A stretch of DNA of 64,000 nucleotides, taken from positions 1 through 64,000 of the forward strand of contig NZ_PDDM01000010.1 of NCBI RefSeq assembly GCF_002914585.1, given 5' to 3'. A program made the position numbers and the translations under genes. The DNA is from Pseudanabaena sp. BC1403 (GTDB lineage: Bacteria; Cyanobacteriota; Cyanobacteriia; Pseudanabaenales; Pseudanabaenaceae). The notes beneath the pieces are model-generated. The model saw nothing but the letters and a program-made list of their open reading frames with translations, was not told where the DNA came from and ran no database searches. Below are positions 24,696-32,600 of this stretch, piece by piece (position 1 is the stretch's first letter; every line of letters starts with the position of its first letter).

Positions 24696-26135
24696 TTAGG
24701 CACTGACGACAGATGGATTTGACTGGTTTTCGTTAGAGGTTCGACCAAGGACTTTATTTCCAGAAGATTGACTTGCTTTGTGGATTTCCTGTGCTGTTAG
24801 CTTACCAGAAAGTACAGCCCCTTCCATACTGCCAAAAAATGGTTGCGCTGTATAGCTACCTGATAGAAAGAAATTAGCAATGGGTGTTGCTTGGGTAGGG
24901 CGAAATTTTTCGCGGTCAGGAATTGCAGTATAGATCGATCTTGGAGTCTTAACTACATGGGATTTTAGGACTTTAGCTGGACTTGGTAAATGCTGAGGAA
25001 ACAGTTTTGCTAGTTCATTTAAGGTTGCATCAATAATTTCACTATTGGGGCGATCAATCCAATCAGCAGCAGGAGCAAAAACCAATTCCAGCATTGACTT
25101 GTCTGGATCTGCATACTCTTTGCAGGAGTTGCTCATATCAGAATAAACGCTGAGGAGTGGCGATCGCGAAAACAAGGTGTGATCAATATCTGTAAGCTTG
25201 CGATCAAACCAGAGTTGGACGCTGATTACGGGCACACCTTCTAAATGATTTAGTTGTTGAAAAAACGGCATCGATTGCCAAGCGATCGGCATGAAGTCTT
25301 TCATTACATCTACAGACATTGCTGACACATAAGCATCGGCAATGATTTCTTGATTTGGTGCGCCGTTAATTCCTCGAATTATGATTTTCTCGACATTTCC
25401 GTCTGCGTCCAGCACAATCTGTTTTAGTCCTGCGCTAGTATGCACTTCGCCCCCACGATCAATTACATAATCAGCGATCGGTTTACAGAGGCGCTCAGGT
25501 GGTGCGCCATCTAAATAAGCAATTCGTGAACCTTCTTTTTGTTGCAGAAACTTATTTAGAGCGCGTAGGGGAATTGTGGCTGAGATGACATCTGGGTCGA
25601 TAAATTTAAGAGATTTGCAAACAGCAATGAAGATGTCAGTAGTGATGTCTTTACCAATACCATGCATTTCTAGCCATTCGCTAAACGTATATTTATCCAT
25701 GGACGCTACATATTTGTCACCACGGACGATCGCAGGAATCAAGCCGATCGCAAATCGTATTTTTTGATTCCAACTGAGCATGTCGTTGTTGCGCAGAATC
25801 GAGATGATAATGTTGAAAGGCGCTGGAAGGTCAGGGACATCAAACCATGAAAGGACTCCTGGCTTTTCAGGCTGGTTAAAAATTAAAGCGTGGCGTTTCC
25901 ATTGCAGACGGTCTAAAATGCCTAGTTCCCCCATAAGCTGCAACATATTTGGATAAGCTCCGAAAAAGTTATGTAGCCCTGTTTCGATCCAGTCTCCATC
26001 TTTATCTTTCCAAGCTGCAACTAAGCCGCCAAGAACATCATTGCGCTCTAGCAAAATCGGCTGATGTCCCAAATCGATTAAGTATTTGGCACAGGATAAC
26101 CCTGCTAACCCTCCTCCAGCGATCGCAACCCGCAT
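24696..26135 (-). CDS. crtP: Plant-type phytoene desaturase (CrtP/Pds)
   Basis: A FAD enzyme that desaturates phytoene to zeta-carotene on the thylakoid membrane, with plastoquinone as acceptor. The 479 residues start with the dinucleotide-binding motif [18 protein letters not shown], then [14 protein letters not shown], and end with the second FAD motif [23 protein letters not shown]. The length matches the family. First gene of the crtP-crtB operon, divergent from menA; the 157-base gap 26136-26292 must hold both promoters, though I cannot assign boxes. Confidence 0.96.
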   Translation of the reverse strand: MRVAIAGGGLAGLSCAKYLIDLGHQPILLERNDVLGGLVAAWKDKDGDWIETGLHNFFGAYPNMLQLMGELGILDRLQWKRHALIFNQPEKPGVLSWFDVPDLPAPFNIIISILRNNDMLSWNQKIRFAIGLIPAIVRGDKYVASMDKYTFSEWLEMHGIGKDITTDIFIAVCKSLKFIDPDVISATIPLRALNKFLQQKEGSRIAYLDGAPPERLCKPIADYVIDRGGEVHTSAGLKQIVLDADGNVEKIIIRGINGAPNQEIIADAYVSAMSVDVMKDFMPIAWQSMPFFQQLNHLEGVPVISVQLWFDRKLTDIDHTLFSRSPLLSVYSDMSNSCKEYADPDKSMLELVFAPAADWIDRPNSEIIDATLNELAKLFPQHLPSPAKVLKSHVVKTPRSIYTAIPDREKFRPTQATPIANFFLSGSYTAQPFFGSMEGAVLSGKLTAQEIHKASQSSGNKVLGRTSNENQSNPSVVSA

Positions 26136-26292
26136 ATTCTTTCTATACCTGTACGTTAAAATTTTTATGCTTAATTATCTCCATCTTACTTTGCAAAGCT
26201 TAATAATTCACTAGTTTTTGCTAGTAAAAGTTTGAGAGGATCTCGCTTTTGTTTTAAGTTAGGGTGGCGCTCACAAAATCATCTTGGCTAGT

Positions 26293-27207
26293 ATGGTAAA
26301 AAGTCTCATTGATTCTCCTGAGATATCCCCCACTCCATCTCGAAAATTATGGATGGCAGCAATTAAGTTTCCAATGTATAGCGTGGCGATCGTCCCGATC
26401 GCTACGGGTACTGCTGTTGCTTATCGCGATACAGGAGCAATTAACTGGATTGTGTTTTGGGAATTTCTGATTTCCGCAGTTTTGATTTTAGTCTGGGAAA
26501 ATCTCTGCAATGACGTGTTTGATGCCGAAACAGGTATCGATATCAATAAAGCTCATTCAGTTGTTAACTTGACAGGCAAGAAGAACTTAATATTTGCGAT
26601 CGCAAATATTTGTTTACTCCTCGGTATCAGTGGCGTATTAGCGATTTCTTGGCTACAGCAAGATGTCGTTGTCGTTAGTGCGATCGCGCTTTGTTGTTTT
26701 CTTGGCTATATTTACCAAGGTCCCCCTTTTCGGTTGGGATATCAGGGATGGGGAGAAGTTTTATGCTTTTTTGCCTTTGGCCCGTTAGGAGTATCGGCAG
26801 CCTATTACAGTCAAACTAAATCTTGGTCAATCGGCTCAATTGCGGCGGCGATCATTGTCGGGATTATTACTAGTCTGATTTTATTTTGTTCACATTTCAA
26901 TCAAGTTGACGATGATCTTGCCGCAGGTAAGCGATCTCCTGTTGTGCGTTTGGGGACTAAGCGAGCAGCACAGCTTTTACCTTGGGTTTGTAGTGTCATT
27001 TATGCCATTACGGTTATTGCGATCGTGCTAAACTTTTTCCCAATCTGGACTGCGATCGTGCTGATTAGCTTACCAATTGCATGGAAATTATGCTCATTTA
27101 TCAGCGCAAACCATGAACGCGCCGAACTTTTACTCAACTATCGATTTATCGCTGTTGCCCTGCATTTTGTCGTTGGTTCATGCCTTAGTATCAGCTTGAT
27201 TTTATGA
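26293..27207 (+). CDS. menA: 2-carboxy-1,4-naphthoquinone phytyltransferase MenA
   Basis: A UbiA-family membrane prenyltransferase that attaches the phytyl chain in phylloquinone (the photosystem I cofactor A1) synthesis. The 304 residues show the KLWMAAIKFPMYSVAIVPI start, the first Mg-diphosphate motif in ENLCNDVFDAETGID, the second in HFNQVDDDLAAGKRSPVVRLG, and about eight membrane helices. ATG at 26293 is preferred to a TTG nine bases upstream. The neighbouring crtP is divergent; the glycosyltransferase behind it starts 13 bases after its stop and may be co-transcribed. Confidence 0.93.
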   Translation: MVKSLIDSPEISPTPSRKLWMAAIKFPMYSVAIVPIATGTAVAYRDTGAINWIVFWEFLISAVLILVWENLCNDVFDAETGIDINKAHSVVNLTGKKNLIFAIANICLLLGISGVLAISWLQQDVVVVSAIALCCFLGYIYQGPPFRLGYQGWGEVLCFFAFGPLGVSAAYYSQTKSWSIGSIAAAIIVGIITSLILFCSHFNQVDDDLAAGKRSPVVRLGTKRAAQLLPWVCSVIYAITVIAIVLNFFPIWTAIVLISLPIAWKLCSFISANHERAELLLNYRFIAVALHFVVGSCLSISLIL

Positions 27208-27220
27208 AATTGTAATTCCC

Positions 27221-28336
27221 ATGATTTTGCCGAATAGAATTTATCATTGCTCAGCTAGTACGGCGATCGCTGGTGGTGGAGTTAAAACCTATGTTGATGG
27301 TTTGTATGTGGCAATGCCAGATGCATTTGGTGCAGAGATCATTGCTAATCCTAGTGATTATGACCAAAGTAATTTCAAATTGCTGCATATCCATGAAACT
27401 AATGCGATCGCTCAGATAAATAATTCCTGTCCTGTCGTTTTTACTGCACATAATCATGATGTTTACTGCGCCAGTGGAACTAAATATCTGCCAGCTAGTA
27501 AATCTAGCTGCGATCGCCTATTAAATAGTTGGGGTTGTGCTTGGGGGCATTTTGTCGATGGATGTGGCAGTCGTCGCCCTGCAAAGATCCTTGCAAACAT
27601 AGAACGTGCAAGTACCGAATTAAATGCTCTAAAAAAACTCGGTATTTTGACGATCGCTAATAGTGATTATGTGCGATCGCAGTTAATTGCCAATGGATTA
27701 CCAGAATCGCAAGTGGTAACTTTACGTTGTGGTATTGCAGCAACTTCCTATAACCATGAACCATTAACCAGAACCGTCCATGCTCAAAAACGGATTCTTT
27801 TTGCAGGCAGAATAGTGCCAGATAAGGGATTAGATTGGTTACTAAAAACGATACCTATACTAGATCCTGACATTCATCTTGACATTGCAGGTGAAGGGTG
27901 GGCTATGCCTCAAGTTCGTCAGCTAGCGGAGGATTTACAAATTTGCGATCGCATTACTTGGCACGGCTGGTGTAAAAAAGAAAAGTTAGAGGATCTTTAC
28001 CATCAAAGTTTTGCCGTGATTTTCCCTAGTGTATGGCCCGAACCTGCGGGTTTAGTGACGTTAGAATCATACGTAAGATTTCGACCTGTGATTGCTAGCG
28101 CTGTTGGGGGAATTCCTGAACATATACAGGATGGGAAAACTGGAATTTTAGTTACTCTAAATAATATTGAACAGTTGGCAACAGCGATTATGGACTTGTC
28201 AAATAATTTTGATAAAGCTCGTGAGATTGGTATAGCTGGCAATGCTTTGTTTCATTCAGAGTTTACTCTTGCTATACATGCTCAAAGACTGTCAAAAATT
28301 TATGACTTGGCGATCTCCAAATTTCATGAATCATAA
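27221..28336 (+). CDS. Glycosyltransferase family 4 protein
   Basis: A 371-residue GT-B fold glycosyltransferase. The N-terminal domain contains FTAHNHDVYCASGTKYL. A cysteine-rich stretch, CDRLLNSWGCAWGHFVDGCG, with the first Cys at 87 or nearby, resembles an insertion in exopolysaccharide GT4 enzymes. The C-terminal domain has ILFAGRIVPDKGLDWLL and the UDP-sugar motif PSVWPEPAGLVTLESY with the paired acidic residue. The acceptor and sugar cannot be told. Start ATG at 27221, 13 bases after menA. Confidence 0.85.
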   Translation: MILPNRIYHCSASTAIAGGGVKTYVDGLYVAMPDAFGAEIIANPSDYDQSNFKLLHIHETNAIAQINNSCPVVFTAHNHDVYCASGTKYLPASKSSCDRLLNSWGCAWGHFVDGCGSRRPAKILANIERASTELNALKKLGILTIANSDYVRSQLIANGLPESQVVTLRCGIAATSYNHEPLTRTVHAQKRILFAGRIVPDKGLDWLLKTIPILDPDIHLDIAGEGWAMPQVRQLAEDLQICDRITWHGWCKKEKLEDLYHQSFAVIFPSVWPEPAGLVTLESYVRFRPVIASAVGGIPEHIQDGKTGILVTLNNIEQLATAIMDLSNNFDKAREIGIAGNALFHSEFTLAIHAQRLSKIYDLAISKFHES

Positions 28337-28365
28337 TAAAAGACTACTGAAGACAGTCTTTTATT
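28335..28365. terminator. 11-bp hairpin at the glycosyltransferase 3' end
   Basis: Arms 28335-28345 and 28355-28365. The left arm begins at the TAA stop of the glycosyltransferase gene (28334-28336). Confidence 0.6.
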
Positions 28366-28372
28366 AAAACTT

Positions 28373-28427
28373 AAGGAACCAATTTTTTGTGGAACGGCTT
28401 TGACGAGCCACAAAAAATTGGTTCCTT
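28373..28427. terminator. 20-bp perfect palindrome before the rpaB 3' end
   Basis: Arms 28373-28392 and 28408-28427 are exact around a 15-base loop, in the convergent gap with rpaB. Confidence 0.75.
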
Positions 28428-28443
28428 ATTAAGTCGCAGCGTC

Positions 28444-29181
28444 CTAAGCTTGTTTAGATTCTGAGCCATCAATGATGCGCTGGAATAGGTAGCCTGTGCC
28501 ACGCGCTGTCAAGATTAACTCAGGGTTACTAGGATCTTCTTCTAGCTTTGCACGTAGGCGCGAAATATGAACATCGACTACGCGAGTATCCACATGGCGC
28601 TCTGGTGTGTAACCCCAAACCTCTTGTAAGATTTCGGCTCTTGAGAAAGCTTCACCTGATCGCCCGACTAATAGCTCTAACAAACTAAACTCCATACCCG
28701 TTAAGCGAATACGCTCATCGGACTTATAGACTTGGCGCTTGTTGGTATCAATCTTGATCGTATTGATATGAATCACCCCAGAACTAGGGATGCCTGAGGT
28801 GCCATTACGATCAAAGCGTCGCAACACTGAACGAATTCGAGCTTCTAGTTCCTTTGGCGAAAAAGGCTTAACAACGTAATCATCTGCACCTAATTCAAGC
28901 CCTGTAATGCGATCGGCGACATCGCCTAACGCTGTCAGCATGATAATTGGAATATCAGATTCTTTGCGAAGCTCTTGACATACCCCGTAACCGTCGAGCT
29001 TTGGCATCATGACATCAAGAACCACCAAATCGGGATTCTCTTTATGAAAAACTTCGATCGCTTCTTCGCCATCTGCGGCGGTGACGACCTCGTAACCGAT
29101 CATCGACAGACGTGTCTCCAAAATTCGACGAATACTAGCTTCGTCGTCTACAACTAGAATTTTTTCCTTATGGTTTTCCAA
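28444..29181 (-). CDS. rpaB: Response regulator RpaB (Ycf27)
   Basis: An OmpR/PhoB-type regulator, essential in many cyanobacteria, that controls high-light genes and photosystem genes through HLR1 sites; its kinase is Hik33/NblS. The 245 residues hold a receiver (Asp12, Asp13, phospho-acceptor Asp56 in VVLDVMMPKLDGYG, switch Thr in IIMLTALGD, Lys in YVVKPF) and a winged-helix DNA-binding domain (SRAEILQEVWGYTPERHVDTR, LILTARGTGYLF). The near-identity to the Ycf27 family makes RpaB more likely than RpaA. ATG at 29181. Its neighbour hlip (divergent) is a typical member of the RpaB regulon. Confidence 0.93.
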   Translation of the reverse strand: MENHKEKILVVDDEASIRRILETRLSMIGYEVVTAADGEEAIEVFHKENPDLVVLDVMMPKLDGYGVCQELRKESDIPIIMLTALGDVADRITGLELGADDYVVKPFSPKELEARIRSVLRRFDRNGTSGIPSSGVIHINTIKIDTNKRQVYKSDERIRLTGMEFSLLELLVGRSGEAFSRAEILQEVWGYTPERHVDTRVVDVHISRLRAKLEEDPSNPELILTARGTGYLFQRIIDGSESKQA

Positions 29182-29494
29182 GCCAGTTTACACTCCACTA
29201 TGTTGCTAGCTGCAATTCAGCAAAAATTTATGATTTTACATATTTATTTAGCTAAGTTTACAAGAAATCGGTCGTTACAATCCGAAAACAAAACTTAAAG
29301 TTTCAGAACAGCCTAAGCCTGAATTTTATATGGCTACCAAGTTTTTTTGCTGGAAGAGCGCTTCGTTAAATTTTGACATCACCAGATCTCATACTACAGA
29401 GAGCGTATTGCCATGTCTCTGCCTTCTCGGTTTTATGTATGTGATTGAGATAAAATTATATAAAGTTTTATGCAAAATGAGGATTTTTTCGATC

Positions 29495-29665
29495 ATGACT
29501 GAACCAACTCAAGTACCACAGGCTACTGATCCGAAAATGGGATTTAACACTTATGCAGAAAGATTAAATGGTCGAGCTGCAATGGTCGGCTTCATCCTCG
29601 CTGTAGCGATCGAGTTTGCCACTGGTCAGGGTTTATTGGCATGGCTAGGTATCATTAATCCATAA
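29495..29665 (+). CDS. High light-inducible protein (Hlip/Scp, one-helix CAB-like)
   Basis: A 56-residue thylakoid protein with one chlorophyll-binding helix: ERLNGRAAMVGFILAVAIEF carries the ExxNGRxAMxGF signature. Such proteins bind chlorophyll and beta-carotene and protect photosystem II assembly under excess light. ATG at 29495 follows TGAGGA at 12 bases; an in-frame ATG at 29477 would add six residues. The gap to rpaB (29182-29494) should contain promoters for both. I looked for paired TTACA half-sites at HLR1 spacing and did not find a convincing pair. Confidence 0.92.
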   Translation: MTEPTQVPQATDPKMGFNTYAERLNGRAAMVGFILAVAIEFATGQGLLAWLGIINP

Positions 29666-29698
29666 AAGTCTGTGCAGCGCTTTGCGCTAAATTAAACA

Positions 29699-29751
29699 AC
29701 ACATAATTTTTTAAAAGGGTTGCAAAGCAAGCTTTTTTAAAAATTATGTGT
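29699..29751. repeat. 25-bp imperfect palindrome with AAA loop
   Basis: Arms 29699-29723 and 29727-29751 match at 22 of 25 positions on an AAA loop; the centre is TTGC-AAA-GCAA. A short GCGCTTTGCGC hairpin precedes it near 29676. Confidence 0.7.
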
Positions 29752-29788
29752 TTCTCTGATTTCTACAAGTTTTAGTAAAATCTCTAAT

Positions 29789-30277
29789 ATGACATCTGGC
29801 AAAATCGAGAACTCTCTATACTGGACTGCGGCAATTTTGGGATTAGTGCTCGATCAAGCCTCTAAATATTTAGTCGTGCAATATCTCAAGGGATTAAAAT
29901 CAGTTCCCTTGATTAATGGTGTTTTTCATTTTACTTATGCAACTAATACAGGGGCAGCATTTAGCCTGTTTAGTGGTCAGATTGATTGGCTTAAATGGGT
30001 ATCAATGATTGTAAGTTTGGGACTAGTTGCTTTTGGGGTTTTTGGTAAAAATTTAAATCGATGGGAACAGATCGGCTATGGCTGTATTTTAGCGGGAGCC
30101 GCAGGTAATGGCATAGATCGCTTTGTGGCTGGTTATGTAGTTGACTTTATCGATATAAGGATTATTCGCTTTGCGATTTTCAATATTGCTGATGTCTCCA
30201 TCAATGTTGGTTTAGCTTGTTTGGCGATCGCTGTTTTATTTGTCACTAAACCATCAAAGCAAAAAAAGCTAGAGTGA
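29789..30277 (+). CDS. lspA: Lipoprotein signal peptidase (signal peptidase II)
   Basis: An inner-membrane aspartyl protease that cleaves prolipoprotein signal peptides. The 162 residues have four membrane helices, the DQASKYLVVQ motif, FTYATNTGAAFSLF, the first catalytic Asp in AAGNGIDRF and the second in VDFIDIRIIRFAIFNIADVSIN. ATG at 29789. The last codons, Leu-Glu-stop, form the left arm of a short inverted repeat (30269-30297). Confidence 0.96.
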   Translation: MTSGKIENSLYWTAAILGLVLDQASKYLVVQYLKGLKSVPLINGVFHFTYATNTGAAFSLFSGQIDWLKWVSMIVSLGLVAFGVFGKNLNRWEQIGYGCILAGAAGNGIDRFVAGYVVDFIDIRIIRFAIFNIADVSINVGLACLAIAVLFVTKPSKQKKLE

Positions 30278-30297
30278 TCACTTCGCGCTCACTCTAG
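30269..30297. terminator. 9-bp inverted repeat including the lspA stop codon
   Basis: CTAGAGTGA at 30269-30277 encodes Leu-Glu-stop of LspA and pairs with 30289-30297. Confidence 0.55.
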
Positions 30298-30310
30298 AAA
30301 TTTTTATTAT

Positions 30311-30367
30311 AAAAATTAGTTGCGATGAAAGTCAGCCATAGGCTGACTTTCATCGCAACTAATTTTT
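30311..30367. repeat. 27-bp perfect palindrome with ATA loop
   Basis: Arms 30311-30337 and 30341-30367 are exact on an ATA loop. It lies between lspA and the ParA gene on the same strand and should block read-through. Confidence 0.85.
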
Positions 30368-30425
30368 TGGGTTAGAGCTTGAAGCGCTATATTTCTAATT
30401 AGAAGTTATTAAGAGACTTAGCAGC

Positions 30426-31067
30426 ATGGCAAATTCCCCAAAAATTGTAGTCGTTACCAATGGCAAAGGGGGGGTAGGTAAAACAACAACAGCGATCGCC
30501 TTAGCAGGTATATTGGCGCAGGAAGCTAAAGTATTGGTTGTTGATGCTGATGTACAGGGAAGCTTGTCTTGGTGGGTCGGTCGTAGCGAAAATGGCATGG
30601 GTTTTGATATTGCCAAAGAAATCGATCCAACCCATTTAAGAAAATTGCCGAAACTTAGCAGTTACGATCTAGTATTGGTAGATACACCGCCTGCATTACA
30701 TTCCCATGCACTAGCTACAGTTGTAGCGATCGCTGATTATTTGGTTTTGCCCAGTCCACCTGCTCCGATGGATTTAACTGCTCTCATCGATACTGTCAAA
30801 AGTACCGTAAGACCTGCTCAAGTCCCCCATCGAGTTCTGTTAACCCGTGTTGATCCTCGTTGCCTCAATGAAGCACTTGAGGCTCAAAATACTTTACAAG
30901 AAGTCGGAGTGCCTGTTTTTCATGCTTTTGTGAGAGCTTACAAAGCTCATGAGCGCGCTGCTCTAGATGGGAAATTAGTTACAGAATGGAAAGGTAAAAA
31001 TGCTAGAGAAGCAGAAGCAGACTATAGACGTGTAGTTGATGAACTGAGGCGAGATATTTTAAGGTGA
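30426..31067 (+). CDS. ParA/MinD-family ATPase, candidate carboxysome-positioning McdA (type 2)
   Basis: A compact 213-residue ParA ATPase. The deviant Walker A is GKGGVGKTTTA, with signature Lys14 and Lys19. Walker A' is VLVVDADVQGSLSWW and Walker B is YDLVLVDTPPA. There is no N-terminal DNA-binding domain, unlike plasmid ParA proteins. The next gene encodes a coiled-coil protein with a C-terminal Trp, the organisation of McdAB pairs that space carboxysomes on the nucleoid. No ParB gene is nearby. A different ParA-driven cargo system is possible. Confidence 0.75.
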   Translation: MANSPKIVVVTNGKGGVGKTTTAIALAGILAQEAKVLVVDADVQGSLSWWVGRSENGMGFDIAKEIDPTHLRKLPKLSSYDLVLVDTPPALHSHALATVVAIADYLVLPSPPAPMDLTALIDTVKSTVRPAQVPHRVLLTRVDPRCLNEALEAQNTLQEVGVPVFHAFVRAYKAHERAALDGKLVTEWKGKNAREAEADYRRVVDELRRDILR

Positions 31068-31068
31068 T

Positions 31069-31107
31069 ATTAGTTAAGAGTCCGCTAACGGCGGACTCTT
31101 AACTAAT
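31069..31107. repeat. 17-bp perfect palindrome between the ParA and coiled-coil genes
   Basis: Arms 31069-31085 and 31091-31107 are exact on a 5-base loop. It starts two bases after the ParA stop and may attenuate expression of the second gene. Confidence 0.75.
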
Positions 31108-31143
31108 GCTAATAGCTGTTTTATAGAACTAAATAAAAAAATA

Positions 31144-31812
31144 ATGTCAACTAAAAAGAAAGTCGGAATTTCAGATTTATTGCGTGATGAAGTTCAGAAA
31201 GAGACTGAAGCTCCAGCTAAGAACGATTCAACTGAACAAACTATCGAAGTAAAAGCAGAAACCGTTGCTGAGCCAGTCAGCAAAGCTTCTATTCGTCCTG
31301 AACTTAATGCTATAGCTAAACCTCCAAGTTTGGACGATCGCACAAAAGCAAAAGTTTCTGATCTAGAGTTATCACTCACTCAATCTCGACAAAGAGAAAC
31401 TGAACTGTCGCAAACTATAGCTGATTTGCAAAAAGATTTGAAATTTAGCCATACTAATATCGAGCTTTTGCAAAAATCACTAGCAGCGATCGAGAGTCTC
31501 AAAAATGAATTAGATCAACAACTCGTGGAAGTCAAACGCGATAATTTGCGCTTAGCCGAAGCGAATATTCAACTTTCGGAGCAGATCAAGACTTTAGAAT
31601 CAACCAAAGAATTAGCTCAGCCTCCTGTAGTTGAGTCTGCTAGTTCTTCACAAATGGTGTCGCAAACCCCACAAAACAATAGAGCAACTCCTCGCAAACA
31701 GCCTGTTGAACAGCCCTACCCCCATCGCGATCGCAATCCCTATGCGCGTCCAACTGGATCTAACGAACAATTACAACGCATAAATAATAAAAATATTGGT
31801 TGGATGGACTAA
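31144..31812 (+). CDS. Coiled-coil partner protein, candidate McdB (type 2)
   Basis: A 222-residue protein. A basic start (MSTKKKVGISDLLRDEVQKE) is followed by a disordered, Ala/Pro/Glu-rich segment to about residue 65 and a long coiled coil at about 70-155. A Gln/Asn/Pro-rich tail ends in NNKNIGWMD, with a single Trp near the end. McdB proteins are described as disordered, coiled-coil, Gln-rich and with an invariant C-terminal Trp, and they follow a ParA-type McdA gene. All these traits are visible. Sequence homology cannot be judged by eye because the family is very divergent. Confidence 0.6.
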   Translation: MSTKKKVGISDLLRDEVQKETEAPAKNDSTEQTIEVKAETVAEPVSKASIRPELNAIAKPPSLDDRTKAKVSDLELSLTQSRQRETELSQTIADLQKDLKFSHTNIELLQKSLAAIESLKNELDQQLVEVKRDNLRLAEANIQLSEQIKTLESTKELAQPPVVESASSSQMVSQTPQNNRATPRKQPVEQPYPHRDRNPYARPTGSNEQLQRINNKNIGWMD

Positions 31813-31874
31813 ACCTCAAAAGTAAAGCGGGTGCTTTGAGCTGCTTTTACTTTTGGCAGAATAGTAATAGCTCA

Positions 31875-31929
31875 AACCCAAAAGCCAAAAGTAGATTTGT
31901 GCCGCAAATCTACTTTTGGCTTTTGGGTT
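31875..31929. terminator. 25-bp perfect palindrome after the coiled-coil gene
   Basis: Arms 31875-31899 and 31905-31929 are exact on a 5-base loop. A smaller inverted pair precedes it near 31818-31854. The remaining gap to 32128 is likely the 5' leader of the RRM gene. Confidence 0.8.
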
Positions 31930-32128
31930 AATTGTTGCAAAATAAATTAAATGTAACATTATGCCCAAATTTTAATCATATGCGCTAAACTATTGACCGT
32001 AAGGTAAAAGTATTTATCGGTTGTAGTAATTGTTTTCTGTACTGGCAGTTTTTTTCTGTTTCATCGTGACAAGCTTCTCTCCGACATCTCTATCTCTACA
32101 TACTCATTGAATTCTTGGAGAAAGCATA

Positions 32129-32464
32129 ATGTCTATTTACGTTGGTAACTTGTCCTATGAAGTTACTCAAGACCATTTAAAGCCAGTTTTTGAAGACTAC
32201 GGCAAGGTCACACGTGTCCATTTCCCTACCGATCGCGAAACTGGTCGCGCTCGTGGCTTTGCATTCGTAGAAATGAGTGCTGATGCTGAGGAAGATGCAG
32301 CCATCACAGCGCTAGACGGTGCTGAGTGGATGGGTCGCGTACTCAAAGTCAACAAGGCTAAGCCTCGTGAAAATAATGATTCGTTTGGCGGTGGCAACAG
32401 AGGCGGCGGCGGCGGTGGTCGCGGCGGCTATAACAAGTCTGGCGGTGGCGGTGGTCGTTACTAA
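32129..32464 (+). CDS. RRM-type RNA-binding protein with Gly-rich tail (Rbp)
   Basis: A 111-residue single-RRM protein. RNP2 is IYVGNLSYEV near the start and RNP1 is RGFAFVEM at about 47-54. A Gly/Arg-rich tail of about 30 residues follows. Cyanobacterial Rbp proteins of this form are often cold-induced and bind RNA; some localise photosystem mRNAs to thylakoids. The start ATG at 32129 has TTGGAGAAAG upstream. The AT-rich leader of some 190 bases could carry cold regulation, as in related genes, but I see no defined element. Confidence 0.93.
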   Translation: MSIYVGNLSYEVTQDHLKPVFEDYGKVTRVHFPTDRETGRARGFAFVEMSADAEEDAAITALDGAEWMGRVLKVNKAKPRENNDSFGGGNRGGGGGGRGGYNKSGGGGGRY

Positions 32465-32467
32465 ATC

Positions 32468-32500
32468 ATTTTTTTAGGACGCTGTACGTTCTAAAAAAAT
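32468..32500 (+). terminator. Hairpin right after the rbp stop
   Basis: Arms 32468-32480 and 32488-32500 pair with one mismatch; both ends are T- or A-runs. Confidence 0.65.
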
Positions 32501-32521
32501 ATTAGTATTCAACTGCAAGCA

Positions 32522-32558
32522 AAAATAGAGGAGAAAACTTAGTTTTCTCCTCTATTTT
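32522..32558. terminator. 17-bp perfect palindrome with TTA loop
   Basis: Arms 32522-32538 and 32542-32558 are exact on a TTA loop. It lies 43 bases before the chosen HerA-like start. Confidence 0.8.
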
Positions 32559-32600
32559 GTTATGCTATGCAAAAGTATGCAGACTCAATGCAGGTTTGGC

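Noticed and set aside
29221-29285. HLR1 (RpaB-binding) site in the rpaB-hlip gap
   Set aside because: TTACA-like half-sites exist, but spacing does not fit the two 8-base repeats with a 2-base gap.
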